Shown here piece after piece: positions 24,047 through 32,876 of a stretch of 41,957 bases of DNA. Made by a program: the position numbers and the translations under genes. The DNA comes from Chlamydiota bacterium (GTDB lineage: Bacteria > Chlamydiota > Chlamydiia > Chlamydiales > JACKPQ01), in the NCBI GenBank assembly GCA_021772435.1, contig JAJFLZ010000011.1:1-41957 (forward strand), read 5' to 3'. The notes under the pieces were generated by a model that saw only the letters and a list, made by a program, of their open reading frames with translations, ran no database searches and was not told the DNA's origin. The first letter of the stretch is position 1, and each line of letters opens with the position of its first letter.

Positions 24047-26124
24047 AAGATGGTCCCCTAATCGATGGGAAGCCGTTGCTTCCTGGAAAGGCTGTCGATG
24101 TGCTGCGCTCAGGCTCTGTTTTTTACAAAGATCAAAAAGTCATTTTCGATCCCTACACGATAGGTAAGGCCGTTTTTGCATGTGATGGAGATAGCGATGG
24201 TGTGATTCTATCCTGTGTGATTAAGCTTGGGGCGCATACGCTGGCTTTAGAAAACACTAAAATATTTGGCGATTTTTTACTTCTCGATAAAAGTATTTTA
24301 CACTTGCTTGATCACGATTTACCAGACGCTTGGTTTGAAAAGTTAAAGTCTGGTCCTATTTTGCTTGAAGGAGAGGTTTACGCATCGTTTTATGCGCAAT
24401 ATGGCGATGATTTGATGCCAAAACCGCGCGCTAAAAAAGTGTTAGAGCTGCGCGATTATCACGGAGCTGAATGGCGATGCATCAGCGGTCCAAAAGAAGA
24501 GTTAGGTTCCATGCGCTGTGGCATCGATCAAGTTTTTACAAAACTACAACAACTACAGGGTCAAGGATGGACCATTTTGAAAAATGGTCAGCCAGTGATT
24601 TTGCAAACGGGAATTGAAACAGAAATTGTGTCTGATAGCGATTTTGCGATGCTGGATGGCACTCTAAAGTTTGGAGGTCTGCAGGCGCCCATTGAAAGAG
24701 CTCTTGGATCTAATCTTTTTGTGCAGCTAGATGGCGCTGTAGGCTTGTGTGATCCTGTAGTGCTAGAAAGTGAGGTGCCCAGGCAGCTTAAAGTGCCAAA
24801 GGTGCAGATTGGAGTATTTGAGAGTGCTGGGAGGCCGGCAAGCAGTTTGGCAAAGCATCTAGCTCCTTTTAAAGAGGCCCTGCCAGGCCCTGGGTTTGTC
24901 GGGAAGCTTCACCCTTATCAGCAAGAGGGCTTGAATTGGCTGAGCTTTTGGGCTAGGTCTAATTTAGGTGGGATTTTGGCGGACGAAATGGGCCTCGGCA
25001 AGACTGTCCAGGTGCTGGCATTTTTTTCTCAGCTCACCTCTTCCCATCCTGCGCTTATCGTTGTTCCGACATCGCTGCTTTTTCAGTGGCAAAGCGAATT
25101 TAAGGCTTTTTTGCCGGATGAAGCATTGCATCTCTATTATGGGTCTGATCGGTCACTCAATGGGTCGGAGCGCTTTATCTTAACCAGTTACGGCTGTTTG
25201 AGGGCATCGCAAGAGCTCTTGGATCAAAAGTATGCATGTGTTGTTTTGGACGAGGCGCAAGCTATTAAAAACCCTCGTAGTCAGACCTTTATTGCGGCAT
25301 CAAAGCTCAAAGCGGATACGCGTATTTCGATCACGGGAACGCCAGTTGAAAATAAGGCAGAAGAGCTCCAAACGCAGCTAAAATTTGTGGCACCGGGAGC
25401 ATGCAAACCAGGTCCCTTTCTGCTAAGGCGCACAAAAGCTGAAGTTGCCACAGATTTGCCGCCAAAAATCATGCAAGATGTATTTGTGACACTTGAAGAT
25501 GAAGAGCTTGAGATCTACAAGGAATTTGAAACAAATCTGCGCTCAGGACTTATTGAAAAAGAAAATGCAACGCGTATGGAGATTTTGGAGGGCATTTTAC
25601 GTCTTCGTCAGCTGGCGTGTCATCCTAAATTAATCAAAAACAACCAACCAACTTGGTCTAAATTGGATAGGGTTCTCTCTGATGCAGAGGAAATTGTTTC
25701 AGCAGGTTACAAAGTGATCATCTTTAGCCAATTTACTTCAATGCTAGGCATTATCGGTAATCACCTAAAGCGTCCATATTTGAGATTAGACGGACAAACA
25801 AAATGCAGGGCCAGCCTAGTGGAGCAATTCCAAACTGACCCTGAAGTATCTGTATTCTTAATTAGCTTAAAAGCAGGTGGCATTGGTCTAAATTTGACCG
25901 CTGCCGATTATGTCTTACTCTACGACCCCTGGTGGAACGAAGCAGTTGAAAACCAAGCAATTGATAGAGCCCATCGCATCGGTCGCAAAGGCGCTGTCGT
26001 TGCTAAACGCTACTACACTGCAGATACCATCGAGGAGCGCATCCGCTCACTCAAAATGCAAAAAGCGCAAATGACAGAGCAGCTTCTAGAGCCATCAGCA
26101 GATGATCTGCTAGCGTTGCTTTAG
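24037..26124 (+). CDS. SNF2-family DEAD/DEAH-like helicase
   Basis: A 695-residue SWI2/SNF2 ATPase that starts at GTG 24037, overlapping trhO by 10 bases. The N-terminal 290 residues are not a recognised domain. Motif I is ADEMGLGKT (about 313-321), motif II DEAQ (about 404), with TGTPVENK after it; the second half has SLKAGGIGLNL and DPWWNEAVENQAIDRAHRIGR, the full set of SNF2 motifs V and VI. These translocate on DNA to remodel nucleoprotein; in bacteria they are often linked to RNA polymerase recycling (RapA) or unknown tasks. Chlamydiae carry other SNF2 proteins that are longer. Confidence 0.92.
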   Translation: MHLEDGPLIDGKPLLPGKAVDVLRSGSVFYKDQKVIFDPYTIGKAVFACDGDSDGVILSCVIKLGAHTLALENTKIFGDFLLLDKSILHLLDHDLPDAWFEKLKSGPILLEGEVYASFYAQYGDDLMPKPRAKKVLELRDYHGAEWRCISGPKEELGSMRCGIDQVFTKLQQLQGQGWTILKNGQPVILQTGIETEIVSDSDFAMLDGTLKFGGLQAPIERALGSNLFVQLDGAVGLCDPVVLESEVPRQLKVPKVQIGVFESAGRPASSLAKHLAPFKEALPGPGFVGKLHPYQQEGLNWLSFWARSNLGGILADEMGLGKTVQVLAFFSQLTSSHPALIVVPTSLLFQWQSEFKAFLPDEALHLYYGSDRSLNGSERFILTSYGCLRASQELLDQKYACVVLDEAQAIKNPRSQTFIAASKLKADTRISITGTPVENKAEELQTQLKFVAPGACKPGPFLLRRTKAEVATDLPPKIMQDVFVTLEDEELEIYKEFETNLRSGLIEKENATRMEILEGILRLRQLACHPKLIKNNQPTWSKLDRVLSDAEEIVSAGYKVIIFSQFTSMLGIIGNHLKRPYLRLDGQTKCRASLVEQFQTDPEVSVFLISLKAGGIGLNLTAADYVLLYDPWWNEAVENQAIDRAHRIGRKGAVVAKRYYTADTIEERIRSLKMQKAQMTEQLLEPSADDLLALL

Positions 26125-26306
26125 CCTTCTTCTGTTGGATCTTTGTTCTTGTCTAAGAGCTCTTTAGCAGCTTCTTTTAACGTTTCAATACCGGCTGCAA
26201 AGCCAATTTCTCTTAGCAACATATCTAGGTGATCAAATTCTGCCTGCAGTTGGTCGTTCATTGACTCTAGCTTGGCAATTTTTGTTTCCATTTCTTCTGG
26301 CGACAT
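26121..26306 (-). CDS. 61-residue coiled-coil protein
   Basis: Not recognised. An acidic helical protein with a heptad-like N-terminal part (KIAKLESMNDQLQAEFDHLDMLL) that should form a short coiled coil. AGAGGT stands 7 bases before the ATG, which supports a real gene. Its stop overlaps the stop of the SNF2 gene by 4 bases on the other strand. Similar small coiled-coil proteins occur in chlamydiae, but I cannot name it. Confidence 0.6.
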   Translation of the reverse strand: MSPEEMETKIAKLESMNDQLQAEFDHLDMLLREIGFAAGIETLKEAAKELLDKNKDPTEEG

Positions 26307-26441
26307 AATAAACCTCTTTGTTTCTTACTATCTATATATGCAAATACCGTGCCAACTTGCCTGTAATGAAAGAAAAAATAACATATTTTTTCAAACAATT
26401 TATCCTTAATGTTTTATGGACAATGTAAAGCAGTTTTGCAT

Positions 26442-26544
26442 TTATACCATTTATCAAAAGAAAGGTGTAAAATGGGGTGAGAACGCAGCTAGACGAAAAA
26501 AAGATCCAGCACATTTTGTTGATTAATTTTGATAAATGGTATTA
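26442..26544. mobile_element. 97-bp miniature inverted-repeat element
   Basis: The element (26445-26541) has perfect 15-base terminal inverted repeats beginning TACCATTTATCAAAA, followed by imperfect pairing that includes AAAATG at the same offset on each arm. It is flanked on both sides by TTA (26442-26444 and 26542-26544), a likely 3-bp target duplication. It encodes nothing and would need a transposase from elsewhere. It lies in the 270-base gap 26307-26576, just upstream of the small lipoprotein gene; the rest of that gap is AT-rich with no other clear feature. Confidence 0.7.
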
Positions 26545-26576
26545 CATAGATTAAGCTGATTTGCTAGGATGACGGT

Positions 26577-26702
26577 ATGAAGATTGTTTGTTTATTGAGT
26601 TGCTTTTTCTTGGTTGCTTGCCAGCCAAATAGCGAGGCTGAAGAAGAGGTGAATTTAGATCGTCTCGTTCAGATAGAAGAAACTACAGATTCTGTACGTT
26701 AA
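26577..26702 (+). CDS. Small lipoprotein (41 residues)
   Basis: A short protein with a clear lipoprotein signal: Lys-2, a hydrophobic core CLLSCFFL and the lipobox LVAC with Cys at residue 15, then an acidic tail to the stop. AGGA lies 7 bases before ATG 26577. The mature part would be only about 27 residues, like small entericidin-type lipoproteins, but no homologue is recognised. The stop overlaps the convergent ogt stop by 4 bases. Confidence 0.65.
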   Translation: MKIVCLLSCFFLVACQPNSEAEEEVNLDRLVQIEETTDSVR

Positions 26703-27223
26703 TTCTCAAAATCTAAAAGTAATTGTTTCATTTTAAGTGAGTAAGCAAAGCCGCCGATGTCTTGCTTGCTAACGATACGATGGCAGGGAATGATTAAGGG
26801 GAAGGGATTGTGATGGCAAGCGCCTCCGATGGCGCGTACGGCTTTTGGATTGTTGATAGCTGCAGCTATGCCCGAATAGGTTTCTGTCCCACCAAATGGA
26901 ACTGCACTGATTGCCTTGAGAGCGCTGGCTGTAAAGGGGGGCAGGGGCTCAAAATTTAAACGCAAGTTTTGTGTTGAAATGGGTTTTTTATCTGCAAATG
27001 ATTGGAACCATGTCAAAATTGTGTCTTCTTGGTTTGGGTAAATTTCTCGTCCGTAAATTTCACACCACATGTTTTCGTCATGTGAAAATGCCAAGGTGAC
27101 ATCGTCGATGGCTCCTTGGCATGTGATAACTTTGATCGAGAGTGGTACTCCCGCTCTAAGTTTTACTCGTAGTCTCTTGAAGAGAGGTGGTTCAGTTTGG
27201 CTATGTGACGTTCTTGTTCGCAT
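26699..27223 (-). CDS. ogt: Methylated-DNA-protein cysteine methyltransferase
   Basis: A 174-residue suicide enzyme that takes the methyl group from O6-methylguanine in DNA. The active-site PCHR is in PLIIPCHRIVSK, followed by GGFAYSLKMKQLLL. The C-terminal DNA-binding part begins near SAVPFGGTETYSGIA, where the family usually has G-v-tYg-iA. The matching place in C. trachomatis is CT477 (ada). The only in-frame ATG (27223) overlaps the MORN gene by 61 bases; a shorter, non-ATG start just after that gene's stop is possible. Confidence 0.9.
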   Translation of the reverse strand: MRTRTSHSQTEPPLFKRLRVKLRAGVPLSIKVITCQGAIDDVTLAFSHDENMWCEIYGREIYPNQEDTILTWFQSFADKKPISTQNLRLNFEPLPPFTASALKAISAVPFGGTETYSGIAAAINNPKAVRAIGGACHHNPFPLIIPCHRIVSKQDIGGFAYSLKMKQLLLDFEN

Positions 27224-28164
27224 AGTTCGTTGTACTTATCCTTTGTGACACGTACATTATCATAATACCATTCAACTTTATTGTAACCATCTAGATAGGC
27301 AATTGTTGGCCCATGGCGTTTACCATCTATCCATTCGGTTTCTTGAGTGAGTTGCTCACCATCGGTAAAGGTGCGCTCGATGCCGTTTTTGTAGCCTCTG
27401 ACATAGGGTGTTTCGACGTATTTAGCACCGTTTTGGAAGTAGACAAATACACCATGAGGTACGCCATCTAACCAATCTTCTCTAGCCATAGGTTCACCAC
27501 CTGGCGCGTATTGTTTTTTGGTGCCGTGGACTTTGCCATTACGGAAAGGTGTTACAGCGTAGGGTGTTCCAGTTTCGTAATATTCAGTGCGAAGAGCAAT
27601 TTGTCCGCCTTCAATTGTTTCTCTAGCAACTAATTGCGCTGCTGCATTGCGCACAGTGCGTACACCTTCGCCGGCAGTTACGCGCGATTCAACTTTATTA
27701 TTCTCGTTAAAATATTCGCCTTCTAAGATTGTCCCTTGTTCGTATTCTTCGATGCGCAGAGGCGTTCCAGATGCATACCATGTTGTGATTTTAGTGCGTG
27801 CGGGCGATAGGTAAATCTCTTCTCTTGTTGGTGATCCGTAGAGTGAGTAAGTTGTTTTTTTGATTAAATGTCCACGATCATACAGATGTGCTGATTCAAG
27901 TGTTTGACTGTGCGGATAGGTGTATGTGCAAGTGCCGTGTAGTCTGCCATCTTCGTAGTTCGAATTGACCGTCACACCATTTTTGAGTGTTGTGATCACT
28001 TGGCCTGGGTAGCTGTTTTCTTCCCAGTCGCCTTTTGCAACATCGTATCCGTATTTATGGATATAGCGTTCTGAAAGGACTTGGCCATTGCAATCACTGT
28101 CGCATTTGCAGCCGACTAGAGATACGGCAGTAACTACTAGGATTGCGTAAAATAACTTGTGCAT
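27163..28164 (-). CDS. MORN-repeat lipoprotein (YwqK-like)
   Basis: A 333-residue protein with a lipoprotein signal (lipobox LVGC, Cys about residue 19) and repeated MORN_2 units such as NGKVHGTKKQYAPGGEP, DGVPHGVFVYFQNGAKY and DGKRHGPTIAYLDG over about 60-300. Units of this kind are found in the YwqK family and many surface proteins and probably form extended beta-hairpins. It would be anchored outside the inner membrane. It fits the place of CT476 between pheT and ogt. The function is unknown; a second MORN protein is at 39356. Confidence 0.85.
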   Translation of the reverse strand: MHKLFYAILVVTAVSLVGCKCDSDCNGQVLSERYIHKYGYDVAKGDWEENSYPGQVITTLKNGVTVNSNYEDGRLHGTCTYTYPHSQTLESAHLYDRGHLIKKTTYSLYGSPTREEIYLSPARTKITTWYASGTPLRIEEYEQGTILEGEYFNENNKVESRVTAGEGVRTVRNAAAQLVARETIEGGQIALRTEYYETGTPYAVTPFRNGKVHGTKKQYAPGGEPMAREDWLDGVPHGVFVYFQNGAKYVETPYVRGYKNGIERTFTDGEQLTQETEWIDGKRHGPTIAYLDGYNKVEWYYDNVRVTKDKYNELCEQERHIAKLNHLSSRDYE

Positions 28165-28194
28165 AGATCACCCCTGCTTTTTCGTATTTACTCC

Positions 28195-30543
28195 TTAAGA
28201 TGACGTAAATGGGGCTATTTCTGCAACTACTTTTTCAGTGAGACGGCTATGCTCGCGATCAACGGCCTCGGAGGGAAGTGTTTTCTTGTGATGGCGATAG
28301 GCAAAACGCAACGTGATATTTTTACTTATCTGATCGGCGCGATAAAGATCGAGCAAATGCACATTTTCAAGCAGTGGTGATTTGTATTTGTCTATGAGGT
28401 CAAATACTTGTGCAATAGAGCATTCTTCCTTTAATTGGATCGTCCAGTCGCGCATAGATCCTGGAAATTGCGGCAAAGGGGTCATTTGTTTATTGTTATG
28501 TGATGACCACAGTCTTAAAATTTCATCTAAATTGACTTCTGCAAAAAAAGTAGGAGTAGAGCTTAAAGCTGGATGAACTTGGCCGATAATACCTAAAGCA
28601 AAGTCGCCTCTTTGGATACTTGCTTGTCTTCCTGGGTGCAAAAGTTTAGAGCTTGATGGCTCAAAGCGAATGCGGTCTAAATTAAGACCTTCAAACAAGT
28701 TTTCAATCATTCCTTTCACATCAGAAAAGTCAACAAAACGTGGTTTAGGATTGATTGTGTGGGGCGATACTTGTCCACAAATAAGTAGTCCAGCAGCTGT
28801 TTTTTCGGCATACCCAGTGTTTTCTTTGTAGTGGATACGTCCAATTTCGAATGCACTTACGTTGTGGTTTTGATGGTCGATATTGTATTTTAAGCAGCCC
28901 ATCATGCCAGGAAGAAGACTTGGCCGTAAAATAGATTGATCAATCGAGCTTGGATGCATAACAGAGACGAGCAGATCTGGGTATTCAACAAAGGAAAGGT
29001 CTGTCGGACCGATTAAATTGCAGGTTAAAAATTCGCTTAAGCCCTCGCCACGAAAGATTGTACGGATGCGGTTTTCTAGCAGATACATCGGAGAGGGAGG
29101 AATGCGAGAGGGTGGGATTAACTCTTTTTTCTTTTCAATCCGATCGTAGCCAAAAATACGCCCTACCTCTTCGACTAGGTCGATTTCAGCGCCAATATCT
29201 CCGCGAAACGTAGGAACAGATACAATAAAAGTGTCTATGTCGTCAGAGCGAGCTTGAATTTGCAGCTGACTAAAAATTTGTTCCACATCACCTAGGCTAA
29301 GCTTAGTGCCAAGTAAACTGTTAATACGTGATAGACGGCACGTGATCTCTTTGGGCTTGGCCTCTTGCTTAATTTGGCAAAGCGTTTCTTTGGCAATTTT
29401 GCCGCCAATTAGGGCGGCACATCTTTCTATCGCGGTTTGTAAACCTAGCGGATCGACACCTTTTTCAAAGCGCAGAGAGGCCTCAGTGCGCATTCCCAGT
29501 TTTTTGCTTGTTTTACGAACCGATGGCCCATGAAAGACAGCAGCTTCAAGCAAAATATTTTTAGTATTTTCATCCACTTCAGAATTTGCTCCGCCTATGA
29601 TGCCTGCAATCGCAATGGGTTTTTTGCCATCGCAAACCATGAGCATGCCATCTTCAATTGAGTGGTTTGCTCCATCAAGCGCTTCAAATTGTTCTTGCTT
29701 GATATCAGATCGGATCCGGATTTCTCCATTTTCTATTTTATCTAAATCAAAAGCGTGTAAAGGTTGTCCCCGCTCTAGCATCACGTAATTAGTTGCATCG
29801 ACAATGTTGTTGATAGAGCGTACCCCGCACGCCTCTAGCCTAGATTGCATCCAAGCAGGCGAGGCGCTGACTTTCACACCTTTTACAATTTTGCAAAAAT
29901 AACGAGGGCATTTCTCTCCATCTGCTATCGCCAAGCCTAAAGCGGATGTGTCGTTACACATATCGATTTGAAACGATGGCTCATGAAAGGGACGTTCTAG
30001 TAGTGCAGATAAGTCGCGGGCGATTCCCATAATGCTTGTGCAATGGCCCAAGTTGGGCGTTAGGGAAACATCGAAAATCGTGTCAGCATAGAGAGAATTT
30101 AAATCTTGTCCAACTTCGGCATCGAGTTCCATGATGCCCTCGGATGGACCTTCTAGCCCCAATTCACTTGCAGCGCAAAGCATTCCGTGTGATTCTACAC
30201 CGCGCAGCTTGCCTTTTTTGATTTTGAACTCTTTGCCATCTGCTGTGAGTTTGGCGCCGACTTTGGCAAAAGCTGTTTTGATACCAGCCCTACAATTGGT
30301 TGCGCCGCAAACGACTTGAAACTCATCTGCGCCATCAGTGACAGTAGCAATGCGTAAGCGTTCGGCATCGGGATGCTGCCTCACTTCTGTAATATAGCCC
30401 ACGACAACCCCAAAAAAGCCAAGGTTGCTGGTTTCGATCTTATCGACTTCAATACCGCCGAGAGTGAGGGCTTTAGCGATTGCTTCGGTGGACACACTCT
30501 CTAGGTCGATCCAATCATTAAGCCAAGATAGTGGAAATTTCAT
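28195..30543 (-). CDS. pheT: Phenylalanyl-tRNA synthetase beta subunit
   Basis: A 782-residue protein of usual bacterial length. Domains in order: tRNA-binding EMAP-like domain (about 40-150), B3/B4 editing domain (about 210-390), B5 (about 395-470), catalytic-like core, and the FDX-ACB anticodon-binding domain (about 690-782) ending in LTEKVVAEIAPF. GGANSEVDENTKNILLEAAVF lies in the editing part. With PheS, which is not in this window, it charges tRNA-Phe. A perfect TTGACA lies on the minus strand at 30572-30577, but the likely -10 TAAAAT (30551-30556) gives a 15-base spacer, shorter than ideal. Confidence 0.97.
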   Translation of the reverse strand: MKFPLSWLNDWIDLESVSTEAIAKALTLGGIEVDKIETSNLGFFGVVVGYITEVRQHPDAERLRIATVTDGADEFQVVCGATNCRAGIKTAFAKVGAKLTADGKEFKIKKGKLRGVESHGMLCAASELGLEGPSEGIMELDAEVGQDLNSLYADTIFDVSLTPNLGHCTSIMGIARDLSALLERPFHEPSFQIDMCNDTSALGLAIADGEKCPRYFCKIVKGVKVSASPAWMQSRLEACGVRSINNIVDATNYVMLERGQPLHAFDLDKIENGEIRIRSDIKQEQFEALDGANHSIEDGMLMVCDGKKPIAIAGIIGGANSEVDENTKNILLEAAVFHGPSVRKTSKKLGMRTEASLRFEKGVDPLGLQTAIERCAALIGGKIAKETLCQIKQEAKPKEITCRLSRINSLLGTKLSLGDVEQIFSQLQIQARSDDIDTFIVSVPTFRGDIGAEIDLVEEVGRIFGYDRIEKKKELIPPSRIPPSPMYLLENRIRTIFRGEGLSEFLTCNLIGPTDLSFVEYPDLLVSVMHPSSIDQSILRPSLLPGMMGCLKYNIDHQNHNVSAFEIGRIHYKENTGYAEKTAAGLLICGQVSPHTINPKPRFVDFSDVKGMIENLFEGLNLDRIRFEPSSSKLLHPGRQASIQRGDFALGIIGQVHPALSSTPTFFAEVNLDEILRLWSSHNNKQMTPLPQFPGSMRDWTIQLKEECSIAQVFDLIDKYKSPLLENVHLLDLYRADQISKNITLRFAYRHHKKTLPSEAVDREHSRLTEKVVAEIAPFTSS

Positions 30544-30590
30544 ATTTATGATTTTATCAGAGATCGTGTATTGTCAAAAGAAAAAACCTC

Positions 30591-31691
30591 ATGCAAGAAA
30601 ACAACTTTACTGACTGGCAGGCTAAGTCCAAGTGGCTAGCTCAAATCCTTATTATTAGCATCACGATCAATGCAGGGCTTATCGCAACTCTGTGTTATTT
30701 TGCTGTGCGGGATAAAAAAACTTTTATGAGTTATGAGCTTAAGCCTCTAGAAAAGCGGCCAAGTAAAGCTTCGCTTACTCAGACAAATGAAGAAGTCCTT
30801 GGAGCATTTTCATCTCTTTCTTTTGACGATCTAGTGCGTATGTTAAAAGATAAAACGCTTGTCGAAGAAGGCTACACCAAACGGGACTTAGCCTTAACAT
30901 GCTTGGTGTCCATGCATCATTTTGACTTGGACCGTGCTTTGCCGCATCTCGATCAAAAGCCTAAACACGCCACATTTTTAGATACAGATGGCGATGATTT
31001 AACACTTGTCTTCTATCCGAATTTGTCTGATCAATCCTTCGATGCAATTCGTAAATTTGCAAAACAAGAAAAATACCCCATCACAACCCAAGGGGTTTTT
31101 GAGTGGCTGCAAGTAGCTCCAACGCCTTCTTTAAAAAAAGCTTTTGCGCGAACTTTCGAATTTCAAGCTTTGCAAACGCTGTTTTCTCATACAGGTGACG
31201 CAATCGATACCGATGCGATTTTTGATCTCATTTTAAGCTCTGATTATAAGACATTGCAAAAAAGTATTGATATGGTTCGTCATCGTCCCCAGTTTACTCT
31301 GGAGACTAAAAGAGATGTACTCAAATGTTATATGCGAGAAAATTCACTTATTGCAGCTCAGTTTCTCGTGGATACAGATTTTCACTATGCTGTTAAACGC
31401 CTTTCAAATTCAGATTTAACGCTTTTAATGGGGCTTATTGGACAAGAATCTCACCATTACAAGGCGCTAGCAGCCCACATTCAAGATTCTTTGCGAGATA
31501 TTGCAATAGAGACAGAGCTATTGCCAGCTCAAGATAGATCTGGCCCTAATCAGACTCATATTATTGCCGATGGCGATACCCTTTGGGATATTTCGCGTCA
31601 TTATAAGATTTCACTTGATGAGCTTAAAAAAGCCAACTCCATCGAGTCGGAATACCGCCTCAGGCCCGGCAATAAACTCATTATTCCTTAA
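30591..31691 (+). CDS. Membrane-anchored LysM protein
   Basis: A 366-residue protein with a short cytosolic start, one membrane helix (about 17-39), a mainly helical middle of unknown fold, and a C-terminal LysM domain (about 322-366) with the typical DTLWDISRHYKISLDELKKAN and LRPGNKLIIP. LysM binds peptidoglycan, so it would link the inner membrane to the thin chlamydial cell wall, as in division or envelope tethering. It fits the place of CT474, head to head with pheT. It is convergent with yidD with a 4-base overlap. Confidence 0.88.
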   Translation: MQENNFTDWQAKSKWLAQILIISITINAGLIATLCYFAVRDKKTFMSYELKPLEKRPSKASLTQTNEEVLGAFSSLSFDDLVRMLKDKTLVEEGYTKRDLALTCLVSMHHFDLDRALPHLDQKPKHATFLDTDGDDLTLVFYPNLSDQSFDAIRKFAKQEKYPITTQGVFEWLQVAPTPSLKKAFARTFEFQALQTLFSHTGDAIDTDAIFDLILSSDYKTLQKSIDMVRHRPQFTLETKRDVLKCYMRENSLIAAQFLVDTDFHYAVKRLSNSDLTLLMGLIGQESHHYKALAAHIQDSLRDIAIETELLPAQDRSGPNQTHIIADGDTLWDISRHYKISLDELKKANSIESEYRLRPGNKLIIP

Positions 31692-31897
31692 GGTAAATCT
31701 TCTCCGCCACAGCTCCAAGGGCCGCATTTTAGAAGGCGCCATGCAATGAGATAGCATCCCTTCCAAACCCCGTGCTTATCTAAAGCTAGCAATGCATATT
31801 CAGAGCAACTGGGTGTAAAGCGACAGCAGCTCCCGAGTAGGGGGCTCACCGTCCACTGGTAAACTTTGACAAGCCCCTTCAAAATCCATTTTGCCAT
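31688..31897 (-). CDS. yidD: Membrane protein insertion efficiency factor YidD
   Basis: A 69-residue protein with the whole YidD signature: YQWTVSPLLGSCCRFTPSCSEYA, then GVWKGCYLIAWRLLKCGPW and a Cys-Gly-Gly end. It helps YidC-dependent insertion of inner-membrane proteins. It is amphipathic at the start and lies at the membrane. It stops inside the last codons of the convergent LysM gene. Confidence 0.95.
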   Translation of the reverse strand: MAKWILKGLVKVYQWTVSPLLGSCCRFTPSCSEYALLALDKHGVWKGCYLIAWRLLKCGPWSCGGEDLP

Positions 31898-31919
31898 ATT
31901 TGCTCCTCTTTGCTATACT
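31891..31919 (+). promoter_or_regulatory. Promoter of tRNA-Leu(GAG)
   Basis: TTGCCA (31891-31896) and TATACT (31914-31919) with a 17-base spacer; the tRNA begins 11 bases after the -10 box. The -35 box overlaps the first codons of the divergent yidD gene. Confidence 0.7.
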
Positions 31920-31930
31920 TGTCTCTTCCT

Positions 31931-32016
31931 GCGGAAGTGGTGGAACTGGTAGACACGCTACCTTGAGGTGGTAGTGGAAGTAAAATTCCTTGGGGGTTCG
32001 AGTCCCCCCTTTCGCA
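31931..32016 (+). tRNA. tRNA-Leu (anticodon GAG)
   Basis: An 86-base class II tRNA. Acceptor GCGGAAG pairs with CTTTCGC (one G-T), anticodon stem CTACC/GGTAG with loop TTGAGGT, a long variable arm, T-arm GGGGG-TTCGAGT-CCCCC, discriminator A. Anticodon GAG reads CUC/CUU. CCA is not encoded. A palindromic element starts 2 bases after the end. Confidence 0.95.
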
Positions 32017-32017
32017 T

Positions 32018-32147
32018 CTGAGAACAAGTCTTTTCACGGATTTTGAACTCTTAGCTCGGCACCCTACCCGTACGGTATGTGAGCCTCGCTGCGAGCAGGC
32101 CGCGGCCTTGCCGCGATTCAAACTACGCGAAAATCCAGAGTTCTCAG
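32018..32147. repeat. GC-rich palindromic intergenic element (second)
   Basis: A 130-base block between tRNA-Leu and the convergent recO. Outer ends are inverted (CTGAGAAC/GTTCTCAG) with further pairing of GGATTTT to AAAATCC. The core is GC-rich with the palindrome GCCGCGGC (about 32099-32106). The plan and the CGAAAAT near the right end resemble the element at 22206-22319. It may serve as a two-way terminator. Beyond it, two similar 25-base direct repeats with TCCAAAAA (about 32143-32169 and 32192-32218) fill the gap before recO. Confidence 0.6.
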
Positions 32148-32219
32148 TCATCCAAAAACAAATGCTTTTACGCTGCAAGCTAGCGTCCTCAGTTATCCAA
32201 AAATACATATTTTCAAAAA

Positions 32220-32870
32220 TTAATTGCATAAGAGTTGAAGCTTAGGAAGGTTGAGGGGCAGGGTTTCGAGGGCATCGAATGAGCGACAGGCAAGGAGATG
32301 GATCATTTGTTGCCACTCCTCGGAGGTTAGGGCGGTGGAGAAGGGGGGCGCGCAATTGGAGCAAAAGTTGTCGCCGGAATAAAAGTGGTGGGAATTCGGT
32401 GCACTGCAGGTGCCACAGATGGTTTTGGTGGAAAGAAGTCCTTCGTGAAGGAGGAATTTGAGCGTGAAGGCAGTCAGAAGCGTATCTGGAACGGGTGTGC
32501 TTTGAAGGCGTTGGAGAAATGTTTTGAGCAGAAAATAGAGAGCAGGGGCTGGTTTGTGTGGAAGTTGTGTATCAAGGACGCGTTTGAGCATGACTTGGGC
32601 AGCACTGAGGCGAGAGAGTTCTTGGCGGATGGGAGCGTGAGCGTTCAAAATAGAGCCATCTAGAAAGCGCCACAAATCGCTTTTACGCTGTTTGAAGACG
32701 AATTCACCGCAAGTGAGCGGAGAGGTCAAGTTAATCAAACGATAATTTTTACTGCCAAGGCGCGAGACGATTAGGCTAATGATACCCATATCTCTAGTCA
32801 TCACGGTAATAATGCGCTGGAATTCACGAAATTCGATCGATTTTAGCGTTATACCCTCAGTCTTTTCCAT
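32220..32870 (-). CDS. recO: DNA repair protein RecO
   Basis: A 216-residue RecO, which helps load RecA in the RecFOR pathway. The N-terminal OB-fold (about 5-80) starts EGITLKSIEFREFQRI with the usual VSRLGSK; the C-terminal part has a zinc-finger-like CGTC...CSNC set. The start is placed at ATG 32870; the TTG at 32906 lies in the -35 promoter box and would add residues unlike RecO. The promoter leaves only 6 bases between -10 and ATG, so the message may be leaderless. It fits the place of CT470. Confidence 0.92.
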   Translation of the reverse strand: MEKTEGITLKSIEFREFQRIITVMTRDMGIISLIVSRLGSKNYRLINLTSPLTCGEFVFKQRKSDLWRFLDGSILNAHAPIRQELSRLSAAQVMLKRVLDTQLPHKPAPALYFLLKTFLQRLQSTPVPDTLLTAFTLKFLLHEGLLSTKTICGTCSAPNSHHFYSGDNFCSNCAPPFSTALTSEEWQQMIHLLACRSFDALETLPLNLPKLQLLCN

Positions 32871-32876
32871 CCTTCC

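Noticed and set aside
26332..26514. Minus-strand 60-codon frame in the gap before the small lipoprotein
   Set aside because: It overlaps the miniature element and has no ribosome site or protein-like pattern.
31931..32220. tRNA-Leu as an integration site for a mobile island
   Set aside because: No duplicated tRNA 3' end and no integrase are seen; the neighbouring repeats do not match the tRNA.
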